Assembly (NCBI GenBank): GCA_032209605.1
Contig: JASFXZ010000073.1
Coordinates: forward strand, 248,001-312,000
Length of the DNA: 64,000 nt
Reading direction: 5' to 3'
Source: Mactromeris polynyma
Taxonomy: Eukaryota; Mollusca; Bivalvia; Venerida; Mactridae
Shown: positions 48,941-59,885 of the stretch, piece by piece
Position numbering within the stretch: the first letter of the stretch is position 1
How the letters are laid out: each line of letters begins with the position of its first letter
Notes under the pieces: generated by a model
Database searches by the model: none
The model's input: the letters and a program-made list of their open reading frames with translations, nothing else
What the model was told of the DNA's origin: nothing
Program-made: the position numbers and the translations under genes

Positions 48941-51067
48941 ATAAGCCTTAAGTGACTAGAATGGGAATATATTTACGTTTTGTTATTTCTTTTTTAATAT
49001 CTGATAAAAAAACATTGATATATCCTAACCACTTCAATTTAGTTAGAAAATATACTTTTTTGCATTTAGTTTTAGTTACCATCGTCACATGGGATTTACC
49101 CTTAAAGTGTATGCATATTCGTCTGATGTCAGATTATCATCATTGTACATTGCATTGTATATTACATTGTGTTTTTTAAACAAATTTTGAAGAAAATGTG
49201 AAAATATGAAAGTAGGCTTATTCTGGAAAAAATAAAATTCTTTTTTTTAAACGTTAGGCCCAAGTATTACATTCCCTTCCATAAATAATTGAATTGATTA
49301 AAATTATTTTAAGAAAACTTTAATGAATTCAGTAATATCAGGTGTCAATTTTTCACAACTCCCCTTCAATTGTTTATCACTAAAACACCACCACGAGAGA
49401 TCTCTGCTACGTAAGATGTTCAATTATCTGTGTTTTACAGACGCTTTCTACTTATGTATATATATGCATGCTATGGAAATTAAAAGCGCCTGACTGATGT
49501 AGGGTGAAAAGCATACGATTCTTCTAGACGGTCTCAAGGCCGATGAGCACAACAGGGGGCCAATTTTTATAGCACTTGCTGCGGCTATACTGGTAGTATA
49601 CAACAGGAAATCGACCATGAATCAATGTATAGCATTTAAAGTGCTGAAAGAGTAGTAACCTTTAGACCTTATCAGTGGATACAATTTTGTATTAGGAATA
49701 GAAAAATGTCACTCCACAGCCGACTGAGGGGGGGGGGGGGACTTGGCTTGGTGGATCCGGGCCTGCATGTCTGTAGTGTTGAAACTGACCAAAATCCTAT
49801 TTACTGGGTTCATACTGTGAAAGTGATTAATTACCGCAAGATACAAGATACAGTTTAGAGTTTAGCCCCAGAATTTCCATCAGAACTGATCAGAGCCATT
49901 ATCATATCTCCTGAATCACCGTGACAATATGGCTAGATTCACAGCATACAACCAATTCATTTATGATCACCATCTCTTAAGCCAAAAAAATAAACAACTG
50001 GCGAGGTTTCTCAATGTTCGTGGTACGTAGGTATATTACAAGACGGAAAGTTTGGGATTGTCTTTTTATGTCCTCACTCTCTCAGGGGGGCATACAGATT
50101 GGTCCTTGTTTATTGGTAGATCTACACTCGATTTCGTGTTACACCCGTGTAGTTTATTATCCCCTCACTGATCGTGCTTATGTGGTAAATTTCAATTATT
50201 TGATTTCATAGTCAGGTATTTGAATGTTTCAATGTTTGCTTGGAAAATGTATATAGATAAGCATAAATAAGGGAATGAGGTAATTTGAAATTGATATCAT
50301 CCTACCTCCCAGTAACATGAAAGCGATTTTAAGTTACCAGGGAGTAACTTGAAACAGGGGTAGTTTGAAATCACTACACCATTATGTACATGTATATAGT
50401 ATATGTATGATAAATATATATACATGTATTTGATAAATAAAGCATACATTATAATTATTGTCGAGTAATAAAGAACTGCAGCCATTTGTATATAACTTTA
50501 ATAAGTTGTCCACAAGTTTAATTTTACATCTCAATTAATGCATTCATTAGGAGTAATTATTTTATCAATATTGACCAATCTATAACCATTTTGACTAAAT
50601 TAAACCAAACCAAAGATTTAATGAGACAGACATACAGCACTTATTGTCTTAATTTCAATAAACCATATATGATGATTGATATGAATATTAAAATATGTTT
50701 GTATCAAGAATACTGAACATATATTCTTTCTCCAAATAACTGTAAGTCTGCATGATGACACCTTTTTAAGAAAACTATAAGTTAAATGGTGGTTATTATT
50801 CACAATTAGATTTTTTTATAAAAAATAAATGACAGAACTAGTTGAATTATGTTCACAGTCTCTATCTAGATGTATTGACTACTACCAACTAGCCATCAGT
50901 ATTGTTTCTAATCTGATAAGAGAGAACAGTAACTCTCATGAAGAAATAAGGGCTATCAAGGGTCACACCAGGGTAAGAATTACAAAGCCATGCAGAGCAA
51001 TTAATTAGATAAACATGTCGCTTATTTCTAGGAATTCTTGGCAAATGTGGGGCTAAACTCTAGACTG

Positions 51068-51165
51068 GATACAAATTTTTATTTTAGGTCGGTATTGGTA
51101 CAAACATTTTATAACATTAGCAAGAATGTTTGTACCAATACCGACCTAAAATAAAACTTTGTATC
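51068..51165. repeat. Near-perfect hairpin with ~42-bp arms
   Basis: The left arm reads 'gatacaaa', 'attttaggtcggtattggta' and 'caaacatt'; the right arm is the complement, 'aatgtttg', 'taccaataccgacctaaaat' and 'tttgtatc'. The loop is about 15 nt. The arms are almost identical, so the repeat is young or conserved. Confidence 0.75.
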
Positions 51166-51212
51166 TTGTATGGAGGAAATTATCTTTAGTGATTTTAGCC
51201 TTATTCACTGTA

Positions 51213-51262
51213 CCACGGACATATAAACCACTGACAAATAAACCACAGTTTATATGTCCGTG
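51213..51262. repeat. CACGGACATATA palindromic element
   Basis: CACGGACATATAAACCAC at the left and 'cagtttatatgtccgtg' at the right make a 50-bp hairpin. Related ends occur at 51918, 53587, 55199-55674 and 63780, so this is a dispersed small MITE family. Confidence 0.65.
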
Positions 51263-52223
51263 ATCATGCATTTATAGACGAGATAATATTAATTTATTGC
51301 CCTAGCACAGACCTACTTCTAAAGATAAGAAACAATAGCACCGCCTGGGGGTGCCTGATACTCGTCTGTTTAGTTTCAAAGGTATACCTTGAACAGTTTC
51401 TGTGTGGGTTTTTTTTTGGGGGGGGGGCGGTCCTGAAGAAATTGTTGTTGTGAGTTTAGAAATAAATAAAATGAAAATGAAAAAAATAGGGGGGGGGGGC
51501 ATTGGGTCCCAAAGAATATTTTTGTTGGGGGTCCCCCTAAGAATTCAAACAAAATTAGGACACACCCAAAGACCTTTGTTGTTGTTGTAGGGTCTTTGTT
51601 GTGTTGTGAGAAAAGATGAAAAAGTAAAACACAATTTTATAAGAGGGGTTGGGCACCGCCCCCCTTCCAGAAGACTTTTGTTGTTTGTTTATAAATATCC
51701 AAATTGGTATCTGAGAAAAGGGGGTCTTAAACAAAAACTGAGCCAAAAGTCTAAGTGAAAAAGGGACATAACTTTGACAAAATGCAGTCATAAAACTTTC
51801 CTGTAAGCTGTTGCTGAAACAGACGAGCTAATAAAACGAAGAATTGGAAGGGATATAAAATAAAATTTGAACACTCAAAAAACTTTATATACACCTATCA
51901 TATTCGCATATATTTACACGGACGTATATATGTCCGTGATATTTATAATGTTCTTGATTTGAACAATGAAAGGAGGGAAATTACCCACAATCCGCATCAG
52001 TTTTCTGTTACAACTATCAAAATTTCATTCGCTCAAATATGTAACAATAACCGGTGTTGCGTTTTTACCATCAGTTCAGGAGGACCAGAGCGGTCGAGAA
52101 GTAGGGCGTATTGCAGCGCTCAAATGTTTTGGTTTCTGATTAGGAATGGAACGCATCGGTATCACAAGTTTAATGAGTAATTCCAAAATTAAATTCATCA
52201 AAGTGAATTCGCAACAACCCGGC

Positions 52224-55200
52224 ATGACGCATTCGACTCTAGGGAACGTATTCACTTACTCGAGTCTGGTTCACGCTGTCTCTGGTGCAGTGGTAAGCTC
52301 ATAATCAGGGTGGGACTGAAATCCGGGATCCGGGATCGCTTTTTAAAAATTGTTCGAGTGGAACATATGTTAACTGAAGGGGTGTGAACGATTAACAATT
52401 TAAGTTTGTGAAATAAATATAATTTGGATGCTTTTTATATTGTTAATGGGATGTTAATTTAAGATTGTAACAGATGTTAATTAATTGAAAGGTTGTGAAC
52501 GATGAACAATTTAAAGTTTGCGAAATGAACATGTTTAGTTCTTAACGTACTTAGTATAATACAACCCGGGTTCGGGCTATTCGTTATTGACCGTTGATAA
52601 CTATGATATACATGTAGTCCAAAATATCGATCCCGGATTTTCTTACAATCCGGGTCCCGGCTATTCATTATTGACCGTTGATATATAACTACTACAATGT
52701 AGGTCAATTTATCGATCCCGGATTTTCCCACCAAAGTCCCGGATTTTCTTACATCCCGGCTATCGGTTATGGACCGTTGATTACTACTACGATGTAGTTC
52801 AATTTATCGATCCCGGAATTTCCCACCAAAGTCCCGGATTTTGTTACAACCTGGGTCCCGGCTATCGGTTATGGACCGTTGATTACTACTACGATGTAGT
52901 TCAATTTATCGATTATTTTTTTTTGGTTATAAACCCGACCATACACCATTATGTCACACTACGATGTGTGCAGTTTGTTCTTCTTAGTTACAAAACAATG
53001 ACTATTTTTGTTTCATTATGTTTGCCTTATGATAACTTCCTCTCGATAGAAAAACTTTGGAACCCAAAGTTAGAAAAAAGGATGACACAAAAATGGTCAT
53101 AGTTGCCCTTATAATCTTTTCATCAACAATTATTGAAGCCTCGTGCTCATACTCACTAAAACAGAAGGGCTATATAATTAAAGTATTAAAAATAAGTCCA
53201 CATAAAGGTGTCAATTTTGCTTTCATTTTACCAACTTGAATTTTTTATGAATTGATCAAGCTTATGTTAACCATGTTTTTGACGACCACATGTCATTTAA
53301 TTGTATCTTTTTAATATTTACAATTATTTTACTGTACCCGCCCACCCAATGTACCACATGCCGAAATTACCACGCACGAACAATACATTTCGACTAAAAC
53401 ATTAAAATTTCCACAATAAAATAAAATATTTTTCCTACCTACCTACCCACCTCTAAAATCTAGGGTCGGTAAAGGGCAAACAAAGACCTTTTTTAATTTT
53501 GGCCCTATCTTCCTTTGATGATAGGCGTTTCAAAGAAATCTCAGATCAAACGAAAGAACCGTATGCAAATATAAGCATGCATTATCACGGACATATATAC
53601 CATATGGGTCCGTGGCATTATGAATAAATGATTGATAAATTGATGCAATTAAAAATTAATATTCTATTTCTTATAATTAAAGTGTGCAAGCTATGAAAAT
53701 AAAATTGCACTTACAATAAAAAAAAATTCAAATAATTGTATACTATAGCCTTTTCTTTTGATGTCCCAAGTTTGACTAGAGCAGTTTCGTGCTTCTTATT
53801 CATTTATTTCATCATACATACATTTATTGGCATTCGGCAATTAATAGCCTTTGGTTTTTATCTATCTATCTTATTAATATTAATAATATACTAAGTATAA
53901 TGCATACCGGGTCCCGGCTGTCGGTTATGGACCGTTGATTACTACAATGTAGTTCAATTTATCGATCCCGGATTTTCTCATCAAAGTCCCGGATTTTCTT
54001 AAAGTCCCGGATTTTAGTCCCACCCTCATAATCAAAGTCCTGTAATGACTATTTCCTTGATATAAATAAGTTTATCTATATAAAAATGAAATGATCACAG
54101 TTATTTATGCATTGAGGGATTAACAAATACATGGATGCATGTAAATTGTGCTAGCTTTCCTTGCCATTTAGAGTTTTTTTATATTCAATTGTAAAGTTAC
54201 ATGTGTAAATATGTATTATAAGCTGATTTAGGCAACTCTAAGATTTGTACACTTTATTTGTTTTGAACATTATTTGAACATTAAACCATAAAGATTTGGT
54301 TACTTTGTCAAAGATCAATTCTTCTAGTTTAGTTTATGAATTAAGAACAAGCAAACTCAGTCATGTCGAATAACTTCCAAGTCATTTCAGACATTTGGTC
54401 TGACAACCTTGGAAAACGAATCCAAACTTGTCTGACCAAAAACATGTTGTTAAGTATAGCATTTTTCTTCATTTTCTGACAAGATGTCATGCAGTGATAG
54501 AACCACTTGTTTCTCTGTGAAAGTACACAAATCAAACAGAAATGGGAAATCATTTGGCATTTCGATACATAACATTTAAAAATTATGCTTATCTTTAACA
54601 TTTACTCGCAAGGTTTAGAAGTCCGAAAAGCCAGCGCAGATGAAAAATAGATGGTGCGCGTAACTAAATCGCATTGTATAAACAGCATAAACTATATCAG
54701 ACATACAGACCGACACACTGGCCTTCTACCATCAGACCTGGCCATTTTCTATCGGTCATGACTGAAATTAATTTTACTGTATACATTGTACCGTACTCCT
54801 TTATCAATTTGCTTATTATAAATATTTTACATATACTTTGATGTATTTCAGGGCAGTGTGGTTGGACTTGCAGTATTTTTCCCCCTAGATACAGCAAGAA
54901 CTAGATTGCAAGGTATTGAACTTTCTCCCTGTTAATATGAATAATGTTTAAGCTGTTTTAGTTGCTGTATTATTAGTTAGCATTTCATACATTAATTAGT
55001 TTCAAGACAATTCGGCATGTTTGAAAGGAATTTAATTTAAATCATTCTGAATGAATTGTGTACCGTATTCTCTTTATTTGTTTGTATTTTGTAGTTGATG
55101 ATGATAGAGAAGCCAAATCCACACCATATGTGATATTAGATATAGTAAAAGAAGAAGGATTGTAAGTGTTCTGGATGTGATATGCTTGTTGATTATATCA

Positions 55201-58200
55201 CGGACATATAAACCATGGATTCAAATTCAAAACAGGCTGGTGTATGTATTTCGACTTGTTTGAACTCAAGGTAGCAGTGAGATTTTCTTCCGAGATCAAA
55301 CGATCAAAACACCTCTTACAATTCTATGAAAATGATCCGCTATAATGAACGAGGTGTTCCGATTAGCGGTAAAAAACTTGTTTCTGAATCGAGAGAATTT
55401 GACATTTTGAACTGCAGTAATCGTCATGTTTACAACAGCTATATATTTCTTGTTCTTGATGGTATTTATATATTTTGTGTTTATCTTGTTGTTTGCTTGT
55501 TTGCATGTTTTTGTTCAATACTGAGTTGTAAGACTGAATGAGGGTCTTTTAATCGGACAAATTTTTTATTCAAATCCATGATACTTACCGAACCTAAGGA
55601 TTGTGGGTAAATTATTTCTTCTTATCGTTTCACTGATATCAGCCTGTTTCAAATCCATGGTTTATATGTCCGTAATTATATTAGTAATAGGACAATTCTA
55701 ACTGTCCGGGATTCACTTATTTGACACTGTAAGAAGTGTGTTTTGACTTAGTTTGACAAATTAATCACCAATACCTTGTTACTGATTGTTGTTAAGTCAA
55801 TCTTACTATATTCATGGATGTAAGTATTTGCTTAATGTAATTTTTAAACCAATTAAATTGTTGCAAAAAATAGATAAGCTATCTACATGTATTTTTTTTC
55901 AGCCGAGCATTATATCGAGGCCTTATTCCTGTTGTCACAACCTTGTGCTGCTCAAACTTTGTCTACTTTTATGCATACAATAGTCTGAAAGCAGTTGTAG
56001 CTGGTAAAGGATATGAATTAAGTGCCGGAATGGATTTATCTTTGGCTTTTGTATCAGGTAATTTTGAAAAATTATTAAACCATATTTGACTGTCAATAAT
56101 GAAGTCTGCTCGACTTAAGCTGTTGTGGTTTATCACAATGATAATGAAACATCTGAAGTCCACCATCTTGTCAGATGCTTTGAGTCAGTTTTGTTTTAGA
56201 TGGGTGGAAACTCGTGAACACAAGTAAGTTTAACTTGACTGTCGCATATAACTGAATTACCATTGAAAAAGTGCAGTAATCCCTCCACAAAAAAGACAGA
56301 TGAACATTTTCCCTAGCTTCATATACTGCAGTTAACTTTATGATTGTTTATTTAATATACAATACAATGCAACTTCAGAGCAACACCTTTTGGGAGATCA
56401 AACTTCCAGTTGTTGTTGAGAGGTTGTTGCTCTAGAGAGATTAAATTAGAAGTAAATGTTTGTTACTTTGCTATAGAAAAATTGATTATGTTGCTGAAGA
56501 GAGATGAGTGCTCATGAGGGGGTTGCATTGGAATGGGTGCACCATAAATTTTTCATTGATATTTTGTCCTTCAAGTATCAATTTTTGTTTGTTCCCTGAA
56601 AATGGTGAAACATAATTGACAAAGGAAACATTGTTGTACTTTGTAACTGGTGTAATTTATGGATGCATTTGTATTACTGTCTGTAGGTGTATTAAATGTG
56701 TTACTGACAACTCCATTATGGGTAGCAAATACTAGATTGAAGTTACAGGATGTCATATTAGAGACACAGAAATATAGAGGTGACAAAAACATCAGATACA
56801 ATGGCTTTGTAGGTAAGTGCAGTTTACATAATCTGTCCTTGTTTCAGTACATACATTTTTGGAATCATTATATGAGATTGAATTGGTTAGATTTACTTAC
56901 AATTATGCAAAACTGACTGATGAAACTTTATACCTGATAACTATTCATTTGATTACACCATGAACACTGACAAACATGCTATATATTAGTTTATATGAAC
57001 TTTGTTCATGTGGAGTAGTTAAAATGGCATGTATATAAGTGTTGTTAAATCATATAATATTTCTTGTTTTGATAATGGAAAATTTTGCACACGCTTGGGT
57101 GATATTGACAAAAAATGCACACTAAGTTTGTTACAATGAGGACTGATGATAAATCTTTTTATATAACTCAAGATTGTCTCAGAAAGATAGTGAAGTACGA
57201 AGGACTGTCTGCATTATGGGATGGTACAAAACCTTCAGTGATACTTGCTCTCAATCCAGCAATACAGTTTATGGTATATGATAGTGTCAAAGCAATCTTT
57301 CAAAGGAGACTTCAAACTGTGGTAAGTGTTGACTTTGGTCTTAGTCTAAAGTTTATTTATCACTGGCTATATGTACGGTAAGAATTGTTGCTTGTTCGAA
57401 AAAACCTGATGAAAAAATAGAGCGTCCAAATGTGTTGACTTCAACTCATGCAAAAGCCTATATTGTAATAAGTTTTCTTTGTTCTTAATTGCATATACAT
57501 TTAAAAAGTATTAATTATTTTTATTTATTTTATATATTGTTGACATCTAAGTTTTTTCATACACTGAAATGGTTTCATAATAATGAAAAGCTACCTACAT
57601 GTTCGCGTATAAAGCAATGCATAAACTTTAAATTCTGAGTTCTCTGCAGCTAACAAATGTCAGTCACAGCTGGTTAAAACCGAGTTGTTTTTAAATTCAA
57701 AAGTTATGCAGTAAGTTTAGATGGGTCAGTTAGATTAAAATGGAATTGCCACGACTGATTTTCCTATTGTTCATTTCAGGAGCTTAGTGGTTTCTTGTAT
57801 TTTATTATTGGTGCTATAGCCAAGTCAGTCGCTACTGTGGTAACCTATCCTCTACAATTAATCCAGTCCAGATTACGGGTAAGTATCAGAGGATCATAAT
57901 TCATTACTTGTCTGAATAAATGCTGATCTATTTCTATTTTGACAATGATTTTGATTCATATGACAACTAATGCATGCATGTGATATGTTTATTATCCTGC
58001 AAGTGTTTGCAATTTTTCAGTCAGAGTTCTTAAAACTGAAGGTTTATTATCAATATACATTAGTGAATGGAAGTGCAATAGTGCAATGATAGAGACAAAA
58101 ACCAACATTTAATGTTATTATTAAGTTATAAAACACACAGTATACTATGAACCACAATGGAAATAAGGGATGTTTTCTCTTTTTGTATAATCCTTAGTAC

Positions 58201-59655
58201 GGATGTGTGTGGCATGGTTTTTATTATATATGAAACATGTTTGTCTTATCTACCATGTATATATGCAACTTATGCTGAAATAAATCTATCTAATTTAGCA
58301 TTTCAAAGACTATTTACACATCAACAACACTGTCAATATTCTAATGTTATGTATCTTTGCACAATTTACCACCACTATCAAAAATCACAAACACTGTCTT
58401 CACTATACATTATAGGCGTACTCTCTTTTCTTAACAAGTTCATTAAACCCTAAGATGGAGAAAATTCAGAACCAGTGCCTGAGAGAAATCTCCCTTGGGC
58501 TATTCCATTGATATCTCCCTAGGGGGTAGGTACGATGACCAATCAAAATTACCTTGTTTGGGGTATAATTGAATAGGCCAATTAGCGATTCACGCTGGTC
58601 ATTTTGTGATTTTCACAACTCTTTAATTCCATAAGCACTGACTCATGATCACCCAACCTTGTTTGTTGCAGCGTTAACACAATCAACATGATGACACATC
58701 TGGGTGTACGTTGATAAATATACAAACCAGATTTGCCTGTTGGTATTCTCAGTTGTTTTCAAAAAACAAAGAACGAAAATGTCGGGATTGACTAAAGTGT
58801 TTGGTTTAGACAGTAGTTCAGTTTATAAAGTGTTAGGTTTTGACAGGTTTCATTGTACAACAAAATTCTTTTGGTGGTCCCCTTATTTTCGACCGTCGTT
58901 CCTACCTCCCAGGGAGATTTTCTTGGAATAGCCCCGAGTACAAGTGTACATTTTCATTGCATGCACACATACATGTATATGTACAGAGACACTCGTTATG
59001 AAATTTTATGGTTGAAAGATCACACATGATTTTTACAAAGAATTCATTTGTAGTGAATTTGATTTATTGATACATGATACACTTTCAGGCTGGATTTAAT
59101 AAAGAAAGTCAACCAACATCAATGTATGCTTGCTTCCAAGATATTATCAGGTAAGTCTTTGTGTTATTGATAATAAAGACATTTTTTTTCTTTGTTGAAG
59201 CACATCTTGGTAAATGCTTGCTGGTTGTGAAAATTGTGTAGTCTTAGTTTTTTTGTTGATACAGGAATAGTGTTAAAGAGGACCTATCAGTACAAACTTA
59301 ACAAACCCATGTTTTGTATATTATTTTCAATCCAAATTTAAAGAAGTGTCTTAAATTGAATGATATTTTTGGTAATGTTCTGCTTTACAGTTAATTAGAG
59401 AACAAACAGTTGAGATTATACATTAGTTTAATTTTTAAAATTTGCATGTTTATGTTCTCCATTCTCAATAACAGCTATATCATTTACAGTTTATTATTGT
59501 ATTACAGACAAACTGGTTTGCTTGGATTATACAAAGGAATGGAAGCTAAACTGCTACAAACAGTTCTTACAGCGGCTCTGATGTTTCTTGTGTATGAAAA
59601 AATTGCAGCAGCTACATTTAGATTGTTTGGGCTTCAATTTTCCAAAATTGCATGA
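52224..59655 (+). CDS. SLC25A17: Peroxisomal membrane carrier SLC25A17 / PMP34 (nine exons)
   Basis: Exons: 52224-52292, 54852-54912, 55095-55161, 55903-56057, 56687-56812, 57173-57321, 57780-57878, 59089-59150, 59508-59655. Sum 936 nt, 311 residues (human 307), every junction GT-AG and in frame. Exon 1 encodes '[12 protein letters not shown]' matching the human start. The three mitochondrial-carrier repeats show [20 protein letters not shown] and [10 protein letters not shown]. '[17 protein letters not shown]' and the end '[20 protein letters not shown]' are nearly identical to PMP34. The family moves CoA, FAD, NAD+ and AMP/ADP across the peroxisomal membrane. The exon 6 acceptor (ACTCAAG) is weak. 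A transposon starts 15 bp after exon 1. AATAAA at 59732-59737. Confidence 0.95.
52308..54025. mobile_element. DNA transposon with internal tandem repeats in SLC25A17 intron 1
   Basis: Ends GGGTGGGACTGAAATCCGGG and CCCGGATTTTAGTCCCACCC are inverted repeats with one mismatch. The 9-bp TCATAATCA is duplicated at 52299-52307 and 54026-54034. Inside both ends are tandem units of about 85-105 bp containing 'tcccggattttc' and 'tatggaccgttgattacta' (52560-52920, 53908-54010). 1718 bp, no transposase seen; Mutator-like on TSD length. Confidence 0.8.
55199..55674. mobile_element. 476-bp CACGGACATATA-ended MITE (SLC25A17 intron 3)
   Basis: Left CACGGACATATAAACCATGG and right CCATGGTTTATATGTCCGTA are inverted repeats, with 'aaaacaggctg' and 'cagcctgttt' just inside. 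ATTATAT flanks both ends (55192-55198, 55675-55681). No transposase. Confidence 0.7.
58497..58935. mobile_element. ~440-bp inverted-repeat element (SLC25A17 intron 7)
   Basis: Left GGGCTATTCCATTGATATCT then 'ccctagggggtaggtacga'; right 'tcgttcctacctcccaggga' then 'ttttcttggaatagcccc'. About 40-bp TIRs with a few mismatches. A chance open frame spans its right half. Confidence 0.65.
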
Positions 59656-59885
59656 TGGTTGTCAAAGTTTTATGTAGACAACTATAACACCAATTTACAT
59701 CACATCTCTTTTTAGAATTGGTTGTGTGTAAAATAAAAAATGCATAGTAATTATCAGTGTACATGTATTTTATGTTTCTGCTTGAGAGATTGTGTTTGTC
59801 TGCTTGGGTTTCAAATACCATGACAATTATTTAGCAATAAGACGATGTGATCATTTATTATTTCTATTCAGTTTAAATATTTTTA
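59656..59885. other. SLC25A17 3' UTR
   Basis: Short AT-rich 3' end with AATAAA at 59732-59737; no other feature. Confidence 0.5.

Larger units (their letters stand above)
47958..52223. other. Intergenic region between CREBZF and SLC25A17
   Basis: Divergent genes flank 4.3 kb without a recognisable gene. Contents: a tRNA-like SINE head near 48760-48835, G-rich runs (48486, 49729, 51420, 51490), a near-perfect hairpin at 51068-51165, and 'cacggacatata' palindromes at 51213-51262 and 51918-51942. Open frames here are low-complexity or unrecognised. Confidence 0.45.

Noticed and set aside
51402..51590. Glycine-rich peptide gene
   Set aside because: Produced by poly-G/T runs; low complexity in every frame.
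58704..58931. Coding exon in SLC25A17 intron 7
   Set aside because: It lies within an inverted-repeat element (58497-58935) and interrupts a complete carrier frame.
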